From contig NZ_CALIMS010000005.1 of NCBI RefSeq assembly GCF_938045345.1, positions 1 through 64,000 of the forward strand: DNA of 64,000 bases. The letters are read 5' to 3'. How positions within the stretch are numbered: position 1 is the stretch's first letter; every line of letters begins with the position of its first letter. Made by a program: the position numbers and the translations under genes. This stretch comes from an uncultured Campylobacter sp. Its GTDB lineage: Bacteria; Campylobacterota; Campylobacteria; Campylobacterales; Campylobacteraceae. Below are positions 9,307 through 17,371 of the stretch, in pieces. The notes below the pieces were generated by a model. It was given only the letters and a program-made list of their open reading frames with translations, did no database searches and had not been told where the DNA came from.

Positions 9307-10062
9307 ATGGCACTATTTAAAGCAAAATCATTCCTCGGCGTCGCTAAAAGTGCCGACGCATGCGAGTTTTTTTATAGAAAATTGGGCTTCGGCAAAAGAA
9401 TTTTGGATGAGAAATCCGATCGCTTTCCCATCGCGCAAGAAAATGATCTGGCTACCTCGCTGGCAGGCTTTGCGGATCTGAGTGATAAAAATTTAATCTC
9501 TTGCGTACTGATAGACGACGAAAATCAAAGGGTGTATTTTAACGAGGATTATATGATTAAAGAAAATAGCATTTATCAAAAAGTCGATGATAGCTTCATA
9601 GTGGAATTTCCTCGCGCAAGTGCACAGGCGGCGGATGAGACTTTTGGAATAGAATTTAGCTCGCACGCTAGTTTATTTAAAATTTTATACTTCTTGCTAA
9701 AAAATCAAAGCGATTTTGAAAATATGGCGATGTTCGCACTGAAATTTAATAACCGCGCATGTTTCGTCGTCGCCAACCAAGAGCGCGTGCTGTATGCCGA
9801 CATAATGCGTATCGATGAGGAGATGCAGGCGGCGATGAGCGACGCGGACGAGCTATTTTACGAGCTTTTAAATTTTCAGATCGAGACCTTCTATAAATCC
9901 GAAAATAGCGAGTTTCTCACCAACGTTTTCATCTACTCCGACGGCACGCTTAGCAACGAGATCGGTTATGTGATTTTCACGCGCATCTTCATCAAAACAA
10001 ATTTGATAAATCTAAATTTCGCCGATTACATCAACAAAATCGCGATGCTGGAAGCTCGCTAG
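9307..10062 (+). CDS. Conserved hypothetical protein, function unknown
   Basis: The 251-residue soluble protein has a strong ribosome binding site (TTTTAGGAGAAAAA) before the ATG. I do not recognise a domain. The alternating strands and helices (ISCVLIDDENQRVYF, ALKFNNRACFVVANQERVLYADIMRI) are compatible with an actin-like or other mixed alpha/beta fold, but that is only an impression. A gene of unknown function occupies the same place after the DUF374 gene in C. jejuni, so it is probably a genuine epsilonproteobacterial protein. Base composition matches its neighbours. Confidence 0.7.
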   Translation: MALFKAKSFLGVAKSADACEFFYRKLGFGKRILDEKSDRFPIAQENDLATSLAGFADLSDKNLISCVLIDDENQRVYFNEDYMIKENSIYQKVDDSFIVEFPRASAQAADETFGIEFSSHASLFKILYFLLKNQSDFENMAMFALKFNNRACFVVANQERVLYADIMRIDEEMQAAMSDADELFYELLNFQIETFYKSENSEFLTNVFIYSDGTLSNEIGYVIFTRIFIKTNLINLNFADYINKIAMLEAR

Positions 10063-10290
10063 ATCAAATATTTTTGCTCCGTACCGAGTTGGAATTTTAA
10101 AATTTTATCTTTGCAATTGCGCTTGCTTGATACGATTTAGTTGCCTGTTTGCGCCGCATTTTATTAAATTTTATCTCGCGTTACATAATGGATTTTGGCT
10201 GGGTAAAATAATCAGTATTTAAACAACTCGATTTTAAATTTAAGCTCATTTGCCGCAAAGATCCGTCTTGCGCCGTAAATTTTGTCTTTT

Positions 10291-10947
10291 TCACGAATCC
10301 CGATTAATTTTGCGTAAAAAATTTTCTATCAAAGCCCGCCTTTGCTCCACGTCGTCGTTCTCGCTAATGCCCTCTAGCTCGCTTGCGTGATGGGCTTTGG
10401 GCGGGATATCTTTCAGATACGACCACACTTCGTCCTCGCTTAAAATTTTGCCGTGCAGATCAAAGCCCACGTTTAGCGCCCTGCCCGAAACTTCAGCCAT
10501 ATCTGCGTGCAGGTGACCGTAGAGCATCAGCGCGCCATAATGGCAGTTTGCCCACTCGATCATAGGGTAGTGAGACAGAGCCGCTCTCTTATGCGATAGG
10601 CGCACAAAGGCATATCCCACGATCTGTTCAAACATAAAATTGCCGTCCGCCTTGCGTCCACTTAGCAGTTCGTTTTTCATCGCAGCGATCCGCCCGTCGT
10701 GGTTACCCAGTAGCAAAAAATGTCGCCCGTTTAGCCTGCCAAGTAACTCGCAAGTGTGCGCAAAATCCTTGTGAAAGGACACGTCGCCGAGATTATAGAC
10801 GAGATCCTCGGGCGTAACGAGCGCATTCCAAGCGGCGATGAGATTTTCATCCATCTCGGCCACGTTCGCGCCTTTTCTAAAATTCGGGTATTTTTTCAGC
10901 ACCAGCTCGTGACCGAAGTGCAGATCGGAGGTAAAATAAACGCTCAT
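10291..10947 (-). CDS. Calcineurin-like metallophosphoesterase
   Basis: This 218-residue protein carries the metallophosphoesterase motifs in order: YFTSDLHFGHE (D-x-H), NLGDVSF (GD), LLLGNHDGR (GNHD), ALSHYPM and YGHLHAD (GHxH). These ligate the two catalytic metals. This group, with a compact 160-200 residue core, acts on small phosphodiesters or nucleotides; the substrate is not predictable. The C-terminal 40 residues are a charged extension. Its ATG overlaps the stop of tilS by four bases (ATGA), so the two are translationally coupled in the rimO-tilS operon. Confidence 0.85.
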   Translation of the reverse strand: MSVYFTSDLHFGHELVLKKYPNFRKGANVAEMDENLIAAWNALVTPEDLVYNLGDVSFHKDFAHTCELLGRLNGRHFLLLGNHDGRIAAMKNELLSGRKADGNFMFEQIVGYAFVRLSHKRAALSHYPMIEWANCHYGALMLYGHLHADMAEVSGRALNVGFDLHGKILSEDEVWSYLKDIPPKAHHASELEGISENDDVEQRRALIENFLRKINRDS

Positions 10948-11945
10948 AAAAGCTCCTCAAATAGCGCAAGATCCGCGCCTGCGGCAAATAAAAATCCGCG
11001 GTTTATCGGTGGGATGGCGAGCTGTCTGCACGCTTCTTTAAATTTCTTGTCCATCGCGGCTTTGATATATGGCGTTACGAGAATAAAATTTTCGCCCGCA
11101 CCCACGGCTACCTTGCCGCCTAGCACACAGCCTGCGCTGTTTTCTAGGCAGCGCGCGCATTCGTTTCTCTGTGCCGAGCTTAGCACTAGTCCTAGCCGCT
11201 TGCACGCCTGATCTACGCCGCGAAGCTCGCCCCGGCCTCGTTTTATGAGATAAATTTTAGGCGCGGGATTAGAAATTTCGGGGCTTAAATTTTGTGCGTC
11301 AGTCGCCAAAAACTCAAAACTTTTTTTCACGCCGCTAAAATATTCGTCCAAAAACGGCTCGCTAAATTTCGCGCGAATAAAGCCGCGTTTAAACCGGTTC
11401 GTTAAATTCGTCTCGTCGGTGAAGTATTTTAGGTTTCGCTCACGCAAAAACCGCTCCAGCTCGCACTTTCGCACGCCTAGAAGCGGACGAGCGATCACGT
11501 AGTCCTCGCGAGCCTCTAGCTCTTGCATGCCTAGCATCTCGTTAAGCCCGGCGCCGCGTCCCAGCTGCATCAAAAACCACTCAAATTTGTCGTCAAACTG
11601 ATGCGCTAAGATCAAATTTTCATATCCCTGCTCGCGGCAAATTTGAGCGAAAAAATCATATCTGACTGCGCGCGCCTCGTGCTCGAAATTTGACGTGCCC
11701 AGTCGCACGCTTTTTACGTAGATTTGTTTGTTAAATTTGGCTACGAGCTGCTGCGCCGAATCGACTTCGTCCTTGCTCTGCGCGCGGACGTTATAGTCCA
11801 CGATCGCAAGGTCAAATTTCACGCCCGCCTCGTTTAAAAGATAAAAAAGCGCTGTGCTATCGACGCCGTGCGAAAATGCAAGCAGATTTTTGCCAGCCCG
11901 CAGCAAGGCTAGAATTTTGCTTGGAATTTCGGGCGAGTTTTTCAT
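10944..11945 (-). CDS. tilS: tRNA(Ile)-lysidine synthase TilS
   Basis: TilS modifies C34 of the CAU-anticodon tRNA(Ile) to lysidine so that it reads AUA. The 333-residue protein has the N-type ATP pyrophosphatase domain. The PP-loop reads SHGVDS (residues 25-30) rather than the usual SGGxDS, and is followed by VDYNVR and ILAHQFDDKFEWFLMQ. Short TilS proteins without the full C-terminal domains are normal in epsilonproteobacteria. ATG 11945 overlaps the rimO stop by four bases. The gene is essential in most bacteria, so the changed Gly is presumably tolerated. Confidence 0.92.
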   Translation of the reverse strand: MKNSPEIPSKILALLRAGKNLLAFSHGVDSTALFYLLNEAGVKFDLAIVDYNVRAQSKDEVDSAQQLVAKFNKQIYVKSVRLGTSNFEHEARAVRYDFFAQICREQGYENLILAHQFDDKFEWFLMQLGRGAGLNEMLGMQELEAREDYVIARPLLGVRKCELERFLRERNLKYFTDETNLTNRFKRGFIRAKFSEPFLDEYFSGVKKSFEFLATDAQNLSPEISNPAPKIYLIKRGRGELRGVDQACKRLGLVLSSAQRNECARCLENSAGCVLGGKVAVGAGENFILVTPYIKAAMDKKFKEACRQLAIPPINRGFLFAAGADLALFEELL

Positions 11946-13453
11946 TGTCCTTGCGAGCTTTTTAGTACTCGCGCAAGCAGTCTATCGCCAACAAATTCCG
12001 TGATCTCGCACTCGTATAGACCGCCTGCTTTTAGGTTTTGCACGCAGCTTTCGTTGATTAAAATTTCGCCGTCGATGTCCTTGCCCCATGCAAGAGGCTT
12101 GGCGCCGTAAAAAAACTCGCCCTCACTGCTGGCACCTTCGATTATTAGGGGTATCTTTTTGCCTACGAGCGTGCGCATGCTGCTATCTATCGCCTCGCGC
12201 GTGATTTTCTCGATTTTATTCAGACGGCGACTAATTGTCCGTGCGGGGATTTGCGACATCGCAAAGCTCGCCGTATCCTCCTCTTTGCTGTAAGCAAAAG
12301 CTGAAATTCTATCAAATTTAAACTCCTGCAAAAAGTCGCAAAGCTCGTCAAATTCTACGTCTGTTTCGCCCGGGTGCCCGACGATGACGCCCGTTCGTAA
12401 AAATGCGCCCGACGCACTTCGCATTAAATTTAAAAGCTCTTTGATCCGCGCCGCGCTTGCGCCGCGCTTCATCAGGCTTAGCATTTTGTCGTTTATGTGT
12501 TGGATCGGCATGTCGAAGTAGTTTGCGAAAACGGGTGAGTCCACGATCGCGCGGATGAGCCGCTCGTCGGTGCTGGTGGGGTAGAGATACAGCACGCGCG
12601 CTACCTTGACGCCCTCGATTTTTTCGATGCGTTTTATCAGCGCGACTAGGTCGGCGCCCCACTCATCAGCTATTTCATCGCTTGCGTTCTCCTCGCTAGA
12701 GCTCTTGCCGCGGGTGAGCCTGCCTTGAGCGGAAATTTTATCTGCCGCGCCGCCGCTTGAGTCATCAGAATTCTGCCCGTCGCGAAAGCCTGCAAAATTT
12801 AACTCATCGCGGTAGTCTTTAAAATTTGATCCGCCTTTTTTGCCGCGTCTTAGATCGCGACCGTAGCTGCTAGAATCCTGCGCTATAAAGCTAAAATCGT
12901 AAAATCCGCGCGCTACCAAACTGCGTACCTCCGCTTCGATGTCCTCGATACTGCGGCTTTTTAGGCGACCTTTGAAGCTCGGAATGGCGCAGAAAGAGCA
13001 TTTTTGATTACAGCCCTCTGAAATTTTAACGTAAGCGTGGTAGTTTGAGCCCGTTATCACGCGCGAAGAGGTAAGCGCGGGACTTTGCAGATAGGTTTGC
13101 GGGCTGAATAAATTCTGCTTTTTTAAAATCATCTCATCGATTTTATCGTAGTCGCCGACGCCGCTGAAAATATCAACCTCGGGCAGCTCGCGCATGAGCT
13201 CATCCTTGTAGCGCTGCATCAGACAGCCCGTGACGACCAGCAGTGCGCCGCTTTTTTTCTGCTCGCTAAGCTTCAAAATCGTGCGGATACTCTCCTGCTT
13301 GGCGCTTGCGATGAAACCGCAGGTATTTACGATGATGACGTCGGCAGAGGCCACATCGGGCGTGAGCTCATAGTTTTGCAAGCGCCCAAGCATGATCTCG
13401 CTATCGACTAAATTTTTATTGCAGCCTAGAGAAACGAGATGGAGTTTTGCCAT
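11942..13453 (-). CDS. rimO: Ribosomal protein S12 methylthiotransferase RimO, with internal insertion
   Basis: RimO adds a methylthio group to an aspartate of ribosomal protein S12. The 503-residue protein shows the UPF0004 cysteines C11, C45 and C77, the radical SAM CxxxCxxC at C148-C152-C155, and a C-terminal TRAM domain. RimO is normally 430-445 residues. The excess is a hydrophilic, low-complexity insert at about residues 202-264, between SSYGRD and ADLVALIKRIEKIEG. It is rich in Gly, Ser, Asp and Arg (FRDGQNSDDSSGGAADK). Both flanks are well conserved, so the enzyme is probably active. It heads a coupled operon with tilS and the phosphoesterase, directly after panC (1-base gap). Confidence 0.93.
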   Translation of the reverse strand: MAKLHLVSLGCNKNLVDSEIMLGRLQNYELTPDVASADVIIVNTCGFIASAKQESIRTILKLSEQKKSGALLVVTGCLMQRYKDELMRELPEVDIFSGVGDYDKIDEMILKKQNLFSPQTYLQSPALTSSRVITGSNYHAYVKISEGCNQKCSFCAIPSFKGRLKSRSIEDIEAEVRSLVARGFYDFSFIAQDSSSYGRDLRRGKKGGSNFKDYRDELNFAGFRDGQNSDDSSGGAADKISAQGRLTRGKSSSEENASDEIADEWGADLVALIKRIEKIEGVKVARVLYLYPTSTDERLIRAIVDSPVFANYFDMPIQHINDKMLSLMKRGASAARIKELLNLMRSASGAFLRTGVIVGHPGETDVEFDELCDFLQEFKFDRISAFAYSKEEDTASFAMSQIPARTISRRLNKIEKITREAIDSSMRTLVGKKIPLIIEGASSEGEFFYGAKPLAWGKDIDGEILINESCVQNLKAGGLYECEITEFVGDRLLARVLKSSQGQ

Positions 13454-13454
13454 T

Positions 13455-14276
13455 TTACAGCCAGATATTATCGATCAGACGGGTCGTGCCTACCTTGGCG
13501 GCTACTAAAATGATAGTATCTCCCGACTTGATCTGCGAAATTTCATTAAATTTATAATCCACGAACGCTATATAATCGACCGCCAGCGGCTCAAGCACGC
13601 TAAGCATCTTTTCGCGGACGATGTTTAGGCTGATCTCGCCTTTTTTAATAAGCGAGCTGGCATTTAGCAAGGAGCGCGAAAGCTTAAGCGCCATAAGTTT
13701 TCCCTCCTCATCCAAATAGGCGTTGCGCGAGCTAAGCGCCAAGCCGTCGCTCTCGCGCACGATTTCACAGGGCACGATGTTTATATCCATAAAAAAGCTC
13801 TTTACCATATTTTGTACGATGAAAAGTTGCTGGGTGTCCTTTTTGCCCATATAAACGTTGCTAGGACGAGTTAGATTAAAAAGCTTATTTAGCACCTTAA
13901 GTACGCCGTCGAAGTGCCCGGGGCGCGTTTTGCCTTCTAAAATTTCACTTATTGGCTTAGGTGCTATGATTGCTGGCTCCTCCGTGCCGTAAATTTCATC
14001 CGCGATCGGGATAAAAAGCGCGTTCACATCGAGGCTTTCGCAAATTTTAATATCGCCCGCTTCGTTTTTTGGATAGCTGTTTAGATCCTCGCCGGGCAAA
14101 AACTGCGCCGGATTGAGGAAGGTCGAGACGATTACGATGTCGTTTTCGTTCCGCGCTCTTTTTATGAGGCTCGCATGCCCCGCGTGCAAAGCCCCCATCG
14201 TAGGCACAAAGCCTATGCTGCCGCTTGCTGATGCTCTGAAGCTTTTTAGCTCCTCTACGCTTCTAATGATCTGCAT
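13455..14276 (-). CDS. panC: Pantothenate synthetase PanC
   Basis: PanC condenses pantoate and beta-alanine with ATP in coenzyme A biosynthesis. The 273-residue protein has the family's usual length and motifs: FVPTMGALHAGH (HIGH-like ATP site), STFLNPAQF, YMGKKDTQQL and ALSSRNAYLD. The start ATG 14276 is preceded by GAGAGAAC and a TATAAT box at 14313-14318. The stop is one base from the rimO start, so panC appears to lead the panC-rimO-tilS-phosphoesterase transcript. panB and panD are not in this window. Confidence 0.96.
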   Translation of the reverse strand: MQIIRSVEELKSFRASASGSIGFVPTMGALHAGHASLIKRARNENDIVIVSTFLNPAQFLPGEDLNSYPKNEAGDIKICESLDVNALFIPIADEIYGTEEPAIIAPKPISEILEGKTRPGHFDGVLKVLNKLFNLTRPSNVYMGKKDTQQLFIVQNMVKSFFMDINIVPCEIVRESDGLALSSRNAYLDEEGKLMALKLSRSLLNASSLIKKGEISLNIVREKMLSVLEPLAVDYIAFVDYKFNEISQIKSGDTIILVAAKVGTTRLIDNIWL

Positions 14277-14312
14277 TGTTCTCTCTTTTCAATATAAAAT
14301 ATTAGGCTGGCA

Positions 14313-14318
14313 ATTATA
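14313..14318 (-). promoter_or_regulatory. Putative -10 box for the panC-rimO-tilS operon
   Basis: TATAAT on the minus strand, about 37 bases upstream of the panC ATG. It is the only good -10 match in the gap between panC and the divergent 14441 gene. Confidence 0.45.
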
Positions 14319-14440
14319 TCAAAAAATATTAAAGGTATAAATTAAGCGCGAAAGGGTGGTCTATTTAGCGAGTGTTAATCAATAAGTACTAAAATCTATC
14401 GCGAGCTTTAGCTCTAAAATAAACTTCAAAAGGAGCGAAA

Positions 14441-14740
14441 ATGGCTACTCAAGAGACAAATTTAGATTCTTTGAAAAAGGATATCGACTCTTTAAAAGCG
14501 GATTTTAAAGAGATTATGAAGTCTATTAAAAATATAGGCGCAGAGCGTGCGGAGTCTGCTAAAGATAAAATTCTAGATCAGCTAAATAGCAATGAGATCA
14601 AAAAATATATAGATGATCTAAGGCTCAAAGGCAAAGACGGCATAGAAAGCGTAAATGACACGATAAAACAAGATCCGATAAAAAGCATCGCTATCGCTGC
14701 GGGCGTCGGGTTTTTGCTCGCTTGGTTGCTGAAAAAATAA
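14441..14740 (+). CDS. ElaB/YqjD/DUF883-like membrane-anchored protein
   Basis: The 99-residue protein has a long amphipathic helical region (about 5-75; LDSLKKDIDSLKADFKEIM) and a single C-terminal membrane helix (SIAIAAGVGFLLAWLLKK). This matches the ElaB/YgaM/YqjD group, whose E. coli members are tail-anchored and tether ribosomes at the inner membrane in stationary phase. A conserved role is inference. A good ribosome binding site (AAAGGAG) precedes the ATG. It is the first of three overlapping genes laid out like the yqjD-yqjE-yqjK set of E. coli. Confidence 0.75.
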   Translation: MATQETNLDSLKKDIDSLKADFKEIMKSIKNIGAERAESAKDKILDQLNSNEIKKYIDDLRLKGKDGIESVNDTIKQDPIKSIAIAAGVGFLLAWLLKK

Positions 14741-15015
14741 TGGCCGGCATATCTGAATTTATAGTTTCGGTAGTAGAGCTCGTAGACGCTCAAGCTAGCG
14801 ATATTAGGCGCTCTTTTTTAAAGAGCGCCAACTCGGTTTTACTAAACATAATTACGGGCGTAATTTGCATTATAGGCTTAGTTTTCTTTTTGCTAGGGTT
14901 GCACGCGCTTCTTGAAAAAACTATCGGAGAAATTTGGGCGTATTTTGCCTGCTCCATCGTAGCTTTTTTATGCTCTATTATCGTGTATAAGGCGCTTTCG
15001 TGCAAAGCGAAATGA
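14740..15015 (+). CDS. YqjE-like (phage holin III family) small membrane protein
   Basis: The ATG overlaps the previous stop (TAATG), which favours 14740 over the TTG at 14722. The 91-residue protein has an N-terminal amphipathic helix and two membrane helices (about 33-55 and 64-85). This is the layout of the YqjE / holin-X group encoded next to YqjD-like proteins. Its function is unknown; co-translation with the flanking genes suggests one membrane complex. Confidence 0.7.
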   Translation: MAGISEFIVSVVELVDAQASDIRRSFLKSANSVLLNIITGVICIIGLVFFLLGLHALLEKTIGEIWAYFACSIVAFLCSIIVYKALSCKAK

Positions 15016-15236
15016 CAAAAGAAAAGCTAAGACTAGTGGTGTCTATGCTTGAAGACAAAAAAGCCGATTGCAAAAAGTTAAAGCTAGAAGAAGCAAAGCT
15101 AAAACTGCTACTAAACGACCCCTTGCCCGATCTCTCGACGGAGCTTAAACTGATTAATCGCGGAAATATCAAGCAGGTTTTGATATCCCTAATAGATAAA
15201 TGCTTCATAATGCCCGCCTTAAATAAAATTTTATAA
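15012..15236 (+). CDS. Small hypothetical protein, third gene of YqjD/YqjE-like set
   Basis: Starts at ATG 15012 (ATGA overlap with the previous stop) rather than GTG 15000. The 74-residue protein is mostly charged helix (MTKEKLRLVVSMLEDKKADC), without a clear membrane segment. In E. coli the third gene of the comparable set (yqjK) is also a short helical protein. The correspondence here rests on position, not on sequence that I can align. Confidence 0.65.
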   Translation: MTKEKLRLVVSMLEDKKADCKKLKLEEAKLKLLLNDPLPDLSTELKLINRGNIKQVLISLIDKCFIMPALNKIL

Positions 15237-15258
15237 ACAACCTTAATCCAAAATATGT

Positions 15259-15264
15259 TATAAT
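15259..15264 (+). promoter_or_regulatory. Putative -10 box for prfB
   Basis: TATAAT 31 bases before the TTG start of prfB, preceded by TATG, resembling the extended -10 of Campylobacter promoters. Confidence 0.5.
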
Positions 15265-15294
15265 CACGCCAAAAGCATAAAAAGGCCTTAAATT

Positions 15295-16392
15295 TTGGAT
15301 AATTACGAATACACGGAACTTTTAAAAACCCTAAGTACTAAAGTCGAAAATATTGCAGGCGTCGTAAAACCAGAGAACATTAAAGCGCGCCTAAAAGAGA
15401 TCGAGGAGCTTGAAAACGATCAAAATCTCTGGCAGGACGTCGCAAAAGCAGGCGCCATCGGCAAGGAAAAAACTAAAATTTCAAATATCTTAAATAAATT
15501 TTTAAACGCTAAAAATGCCGTAGACGACGCAAAAGCTCTATATGAGCTGGCAAACTCGGAAAACGACGAGGAGACGATAAACTCGCTTTTTGCCGAGGCG
15601 GACGAGCTAGAGGGCAAGATCATAAATTTAGAAATTTCTATGATGCTTAGCGGCGAAAACGACGATAAAAACGCTATCGTCAGCATTCATCCGGGCGCAG
15701 GCGGTACGGAGAGTAACGACTGGGCGAGTATGCTATACCGCATGTATCTGCGCTTTTGCGAGCGAGAGGGTTTTAAGATCGAGGTTTTGGACTTTCAAGA
15801 GGGCGAGGAAGCAGGTCTTAAAGATGTCAGCTTCATCGTGCGCGGCGAGAACGCCTACGGATATCTGAAAGCCGAAAACGGCATCCATCGCCTGGTGCGC
15901 GTAAGCCCGTTTGATAGCGCAGGGCGTAGACATACGAGCTTTTCAAGCGTGATGGTAAGCCCCGAGCTGAATGATGATATCGAGATAAATATCGAAGAGA
16001 AGGATATCCGCGTTGATGTGTTTCGCGCAAGCGGCGCAGGCGGGCAGCATATCAATAAAACCGAAAGCGCCGTGCGTATCACGCACATCCCGACGGGCAT
16101 CGTAGTAAACTGCCAAAACGATAGAAGCCAGCACAAAAACAAAGAAACGGCGATGAAGGTGCTAAAGTCCCGCCTTTACGAGCTTGAGCTGATGAAACAG
16201 CGCGAAAAGGACGAAAACGCGCCTAAAAGCGAGATTGGCTGGGGGCATCAGATCCGCTCCTACGTACTTTTCCCGTATCAGCAGGTCAAGGATAACCGCA
16301 GCGGCGAGGCGTATAGCCAGACCGACGCGATCTTAGACGGCGATATAAAAAGCATAATCGAAGGCGTTTTGATTTCACAAGCGAACAAATAA
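15295..16392 (+). CDS. prfB: Peptide chain release factor 2
   Basis: RF2 recognises UGA and UAA and releases the finished peptide. The 365-residue protein has the SPF anticodon-like tripeptide (204-206) that distinguishes RF2 from RF1 (PxT), and the catalytic GGQ at 249-251 (SGAGGQHINK). Start is TTG at 15295 after AAAAGGCC. The whole gene is one open frame. The in-frame UGA with programmed +1 frameshift that autoregulates prfB in E. coli and many other bacteria is absent, which fits other Campylobacter and Helicobacter genes. Confidence 0.97.
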   Translation: MDNYEYTELLKTLSTKVENIAGVVKPENIKARLKEIEELENDQNLWQDVAKAGAIGKEKTKISNILNKFLNAKNAVDDAKALYELANSENDEETINSLFAEADELEGKIINLEISMMLSGENDDKNAIVSIHPGAGGTESNDWASMLYRMYLRFCEREGFKIEVLDFQEGEEAGLKDVSFIVRGENAYGYLKAENGIHRLVRVSPFDSAGRRHTSFSSVMVSPELNDDIEINIEEKDIRVDVFRASGAGGQHINKTESAVRITHIPTGIVVNCQNDRSQHKNKETAMKVLKSRLYELELMKQREKDENAPKSEIGWGHQIRSYVLFPYQQVKDNRSGEAYSQTDAILDGDIKSIIEGVLISQANK

Positions 16393-16412
16393 ATTTTTTT
16401 GAAAGGATGAGA

Positions 16413-16748
16413 ATGAGTGAAGATGGAATTTTGCTAGCGCTAGGATATAGCGTAAACGACGCGACGGTAGCGCAGCTGCGAGGAATTTTATCGAAGTGTG
16501 ATTTTGAGGATAACGAGCTCGATCGCATCGTGGGGCTGAACGATAAGCTTAAAATTTACGGTGCGCATGTGGCTATGTCGAATTCAAACCCATATTTTAA
16601 GATAAAAAATGACGCTACGAATGAGGAGCGTAAGAGCGCTGTTGAGGAGATCATCAGCGCTTGGTCGGAAAAATTTAAGCTCAAGCTGCAAAAGGTCGCG
16701 GGCAAAGAGACCTATTACATTTTGGGTCGCCAAATTTCAAAAAATTAA
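16413..16748 (+). CDS. Small conserved hypothetical protein
   Basis: This 111-residue soluble protein follows prfB by 20 bases. Of two in-frame ATGs, 16413 is preferred because GAAAGG lies at proper distance, whereas 16407 abuts it. Its N-terminus LALGYSVNDATVAQLRGILSKC and C-terminus KLQKVAGKETYYILGRQI suggest a compact alpha/beta fold. I do not recognise a family. It probably shares the prfB transcript. Confidence 0.65.
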   Translation: MSEDGILLALGYSVNDATVAQLRGILSKCDFEDNELDRIVGLNDKLKIYGAHVAMSNSNPYFKIKNDATNEERKSAVEEIISAWSEKFKLKLQKVAGKETYYILGRQISKN

Positions 16749-16758
16749 GGAGCAAAAT

Positions 16759-17196
16759 ATGAAAAAAATTCTAGCTTTGATAGCCGCCGGGGTGTTTTTG
16801 GCAGGTTGCGTAAGCAACGCACCAAAAAGCGCGGTCGATGCGCCTAAGAGCGGCAAATATTCTTTCGCCGAGGTTCAAGACGGAATCCGCCCGATGAGCT
16901 TGCAAGGTAGCGTCGTGCAAAGCGATGCATGCAAAAACGGCAACGGTGCTATGTGCCTAAATTTCGCGGATTCTATGTACTCCAAGCGCGACTACGCTTC
17001 TGCCGCTAACGCCTACAACGCCGCGTGCACGCTCTCTCAGAACTTCCCTGCTTGCCAGAAGCTCGCAGCGATGTTCGAAAAAGGCGAGGGCGTGGAGCAA
17101 AATAAATTCAACGCCATTGATCTATACCGCATCTCGTGCTATTACGGCTACAAGGATGCGTGCGCAAATATGCGCCGCTTAGGCTACAACGGCTAA
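16759..17196 (+). CDS. Sel1-type repeat lipoprotein
   Basis: The protein has 145 residues. A lipoprotein signal peptide with lipobox LAGC (Cys about 17) is followed by a helical region with paired cysteines spaced as in Sel1-like repeats: ACKNGNGAMCLNFADSMY, ACTLSQNFPACQKLAAMFEKGEGV and SCYYGYKDACANMRRLGY. Cysteine-rich SLR proteins of Campylobacter and Helicobacter (Hcp type) are exported and disulfide-bonded. Start ATG 16759 follows TAAGGAGC. It lies ten bases after the preceding gene, so the two are co-transcribed. Confidence 0.8.
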   Translation: MKKILALIAAGVFLAGCVSNAPKSAVDAPKSGKYSFAEVQDGIRPMSLQGSVVQSDACKNGNGAMCLNFADSMYSKRDYASAANAYNAACTLSQNFPACQKLAAMFEKGEGVEQNKFNAIDLYRISCYYGYKDACANMRRLGYNG

Positions 17197-17259
17197 GGCT
17201 TTGGGATTTAAATTTTAAAATTCTATTTTAGATTTACTCGCTACGAATTAGCTGCTTTC

Positions 17260-17293
17260 AAATTCCATTCCGCCGTATCACGGGATGGAATTT
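17260..17293 (+). terminator. Hairpin between convergent genes, possible terminator
   Basis: Arms AAATTCCATTCCG (17260-17272) and CGGGATGGAATTT (17281-17293) form a 13-bp stem with one G-U type mismatch and an 8-base loop. It lies between the lipoprotein gene (plus) and the 17372 gene (minus). The run of A/T at each arm's end would give a short U-tract in either direction. Confidence 0.5.
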
Positions 17294-17371
17294 GTTGCAT
17301 GAAATTCTGTTATCTAGCCGCAATGGCTAAAATTTTCCTTGCCTTCTCAATTTGTTCCATAACATGCTCCT

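Noticed and set aside
12348..12662. Arg-rich minus-strand frame inside rimO
   Set aside because: A different frame of rimO on the same strand; extreme arginine content shows it is a shadow.
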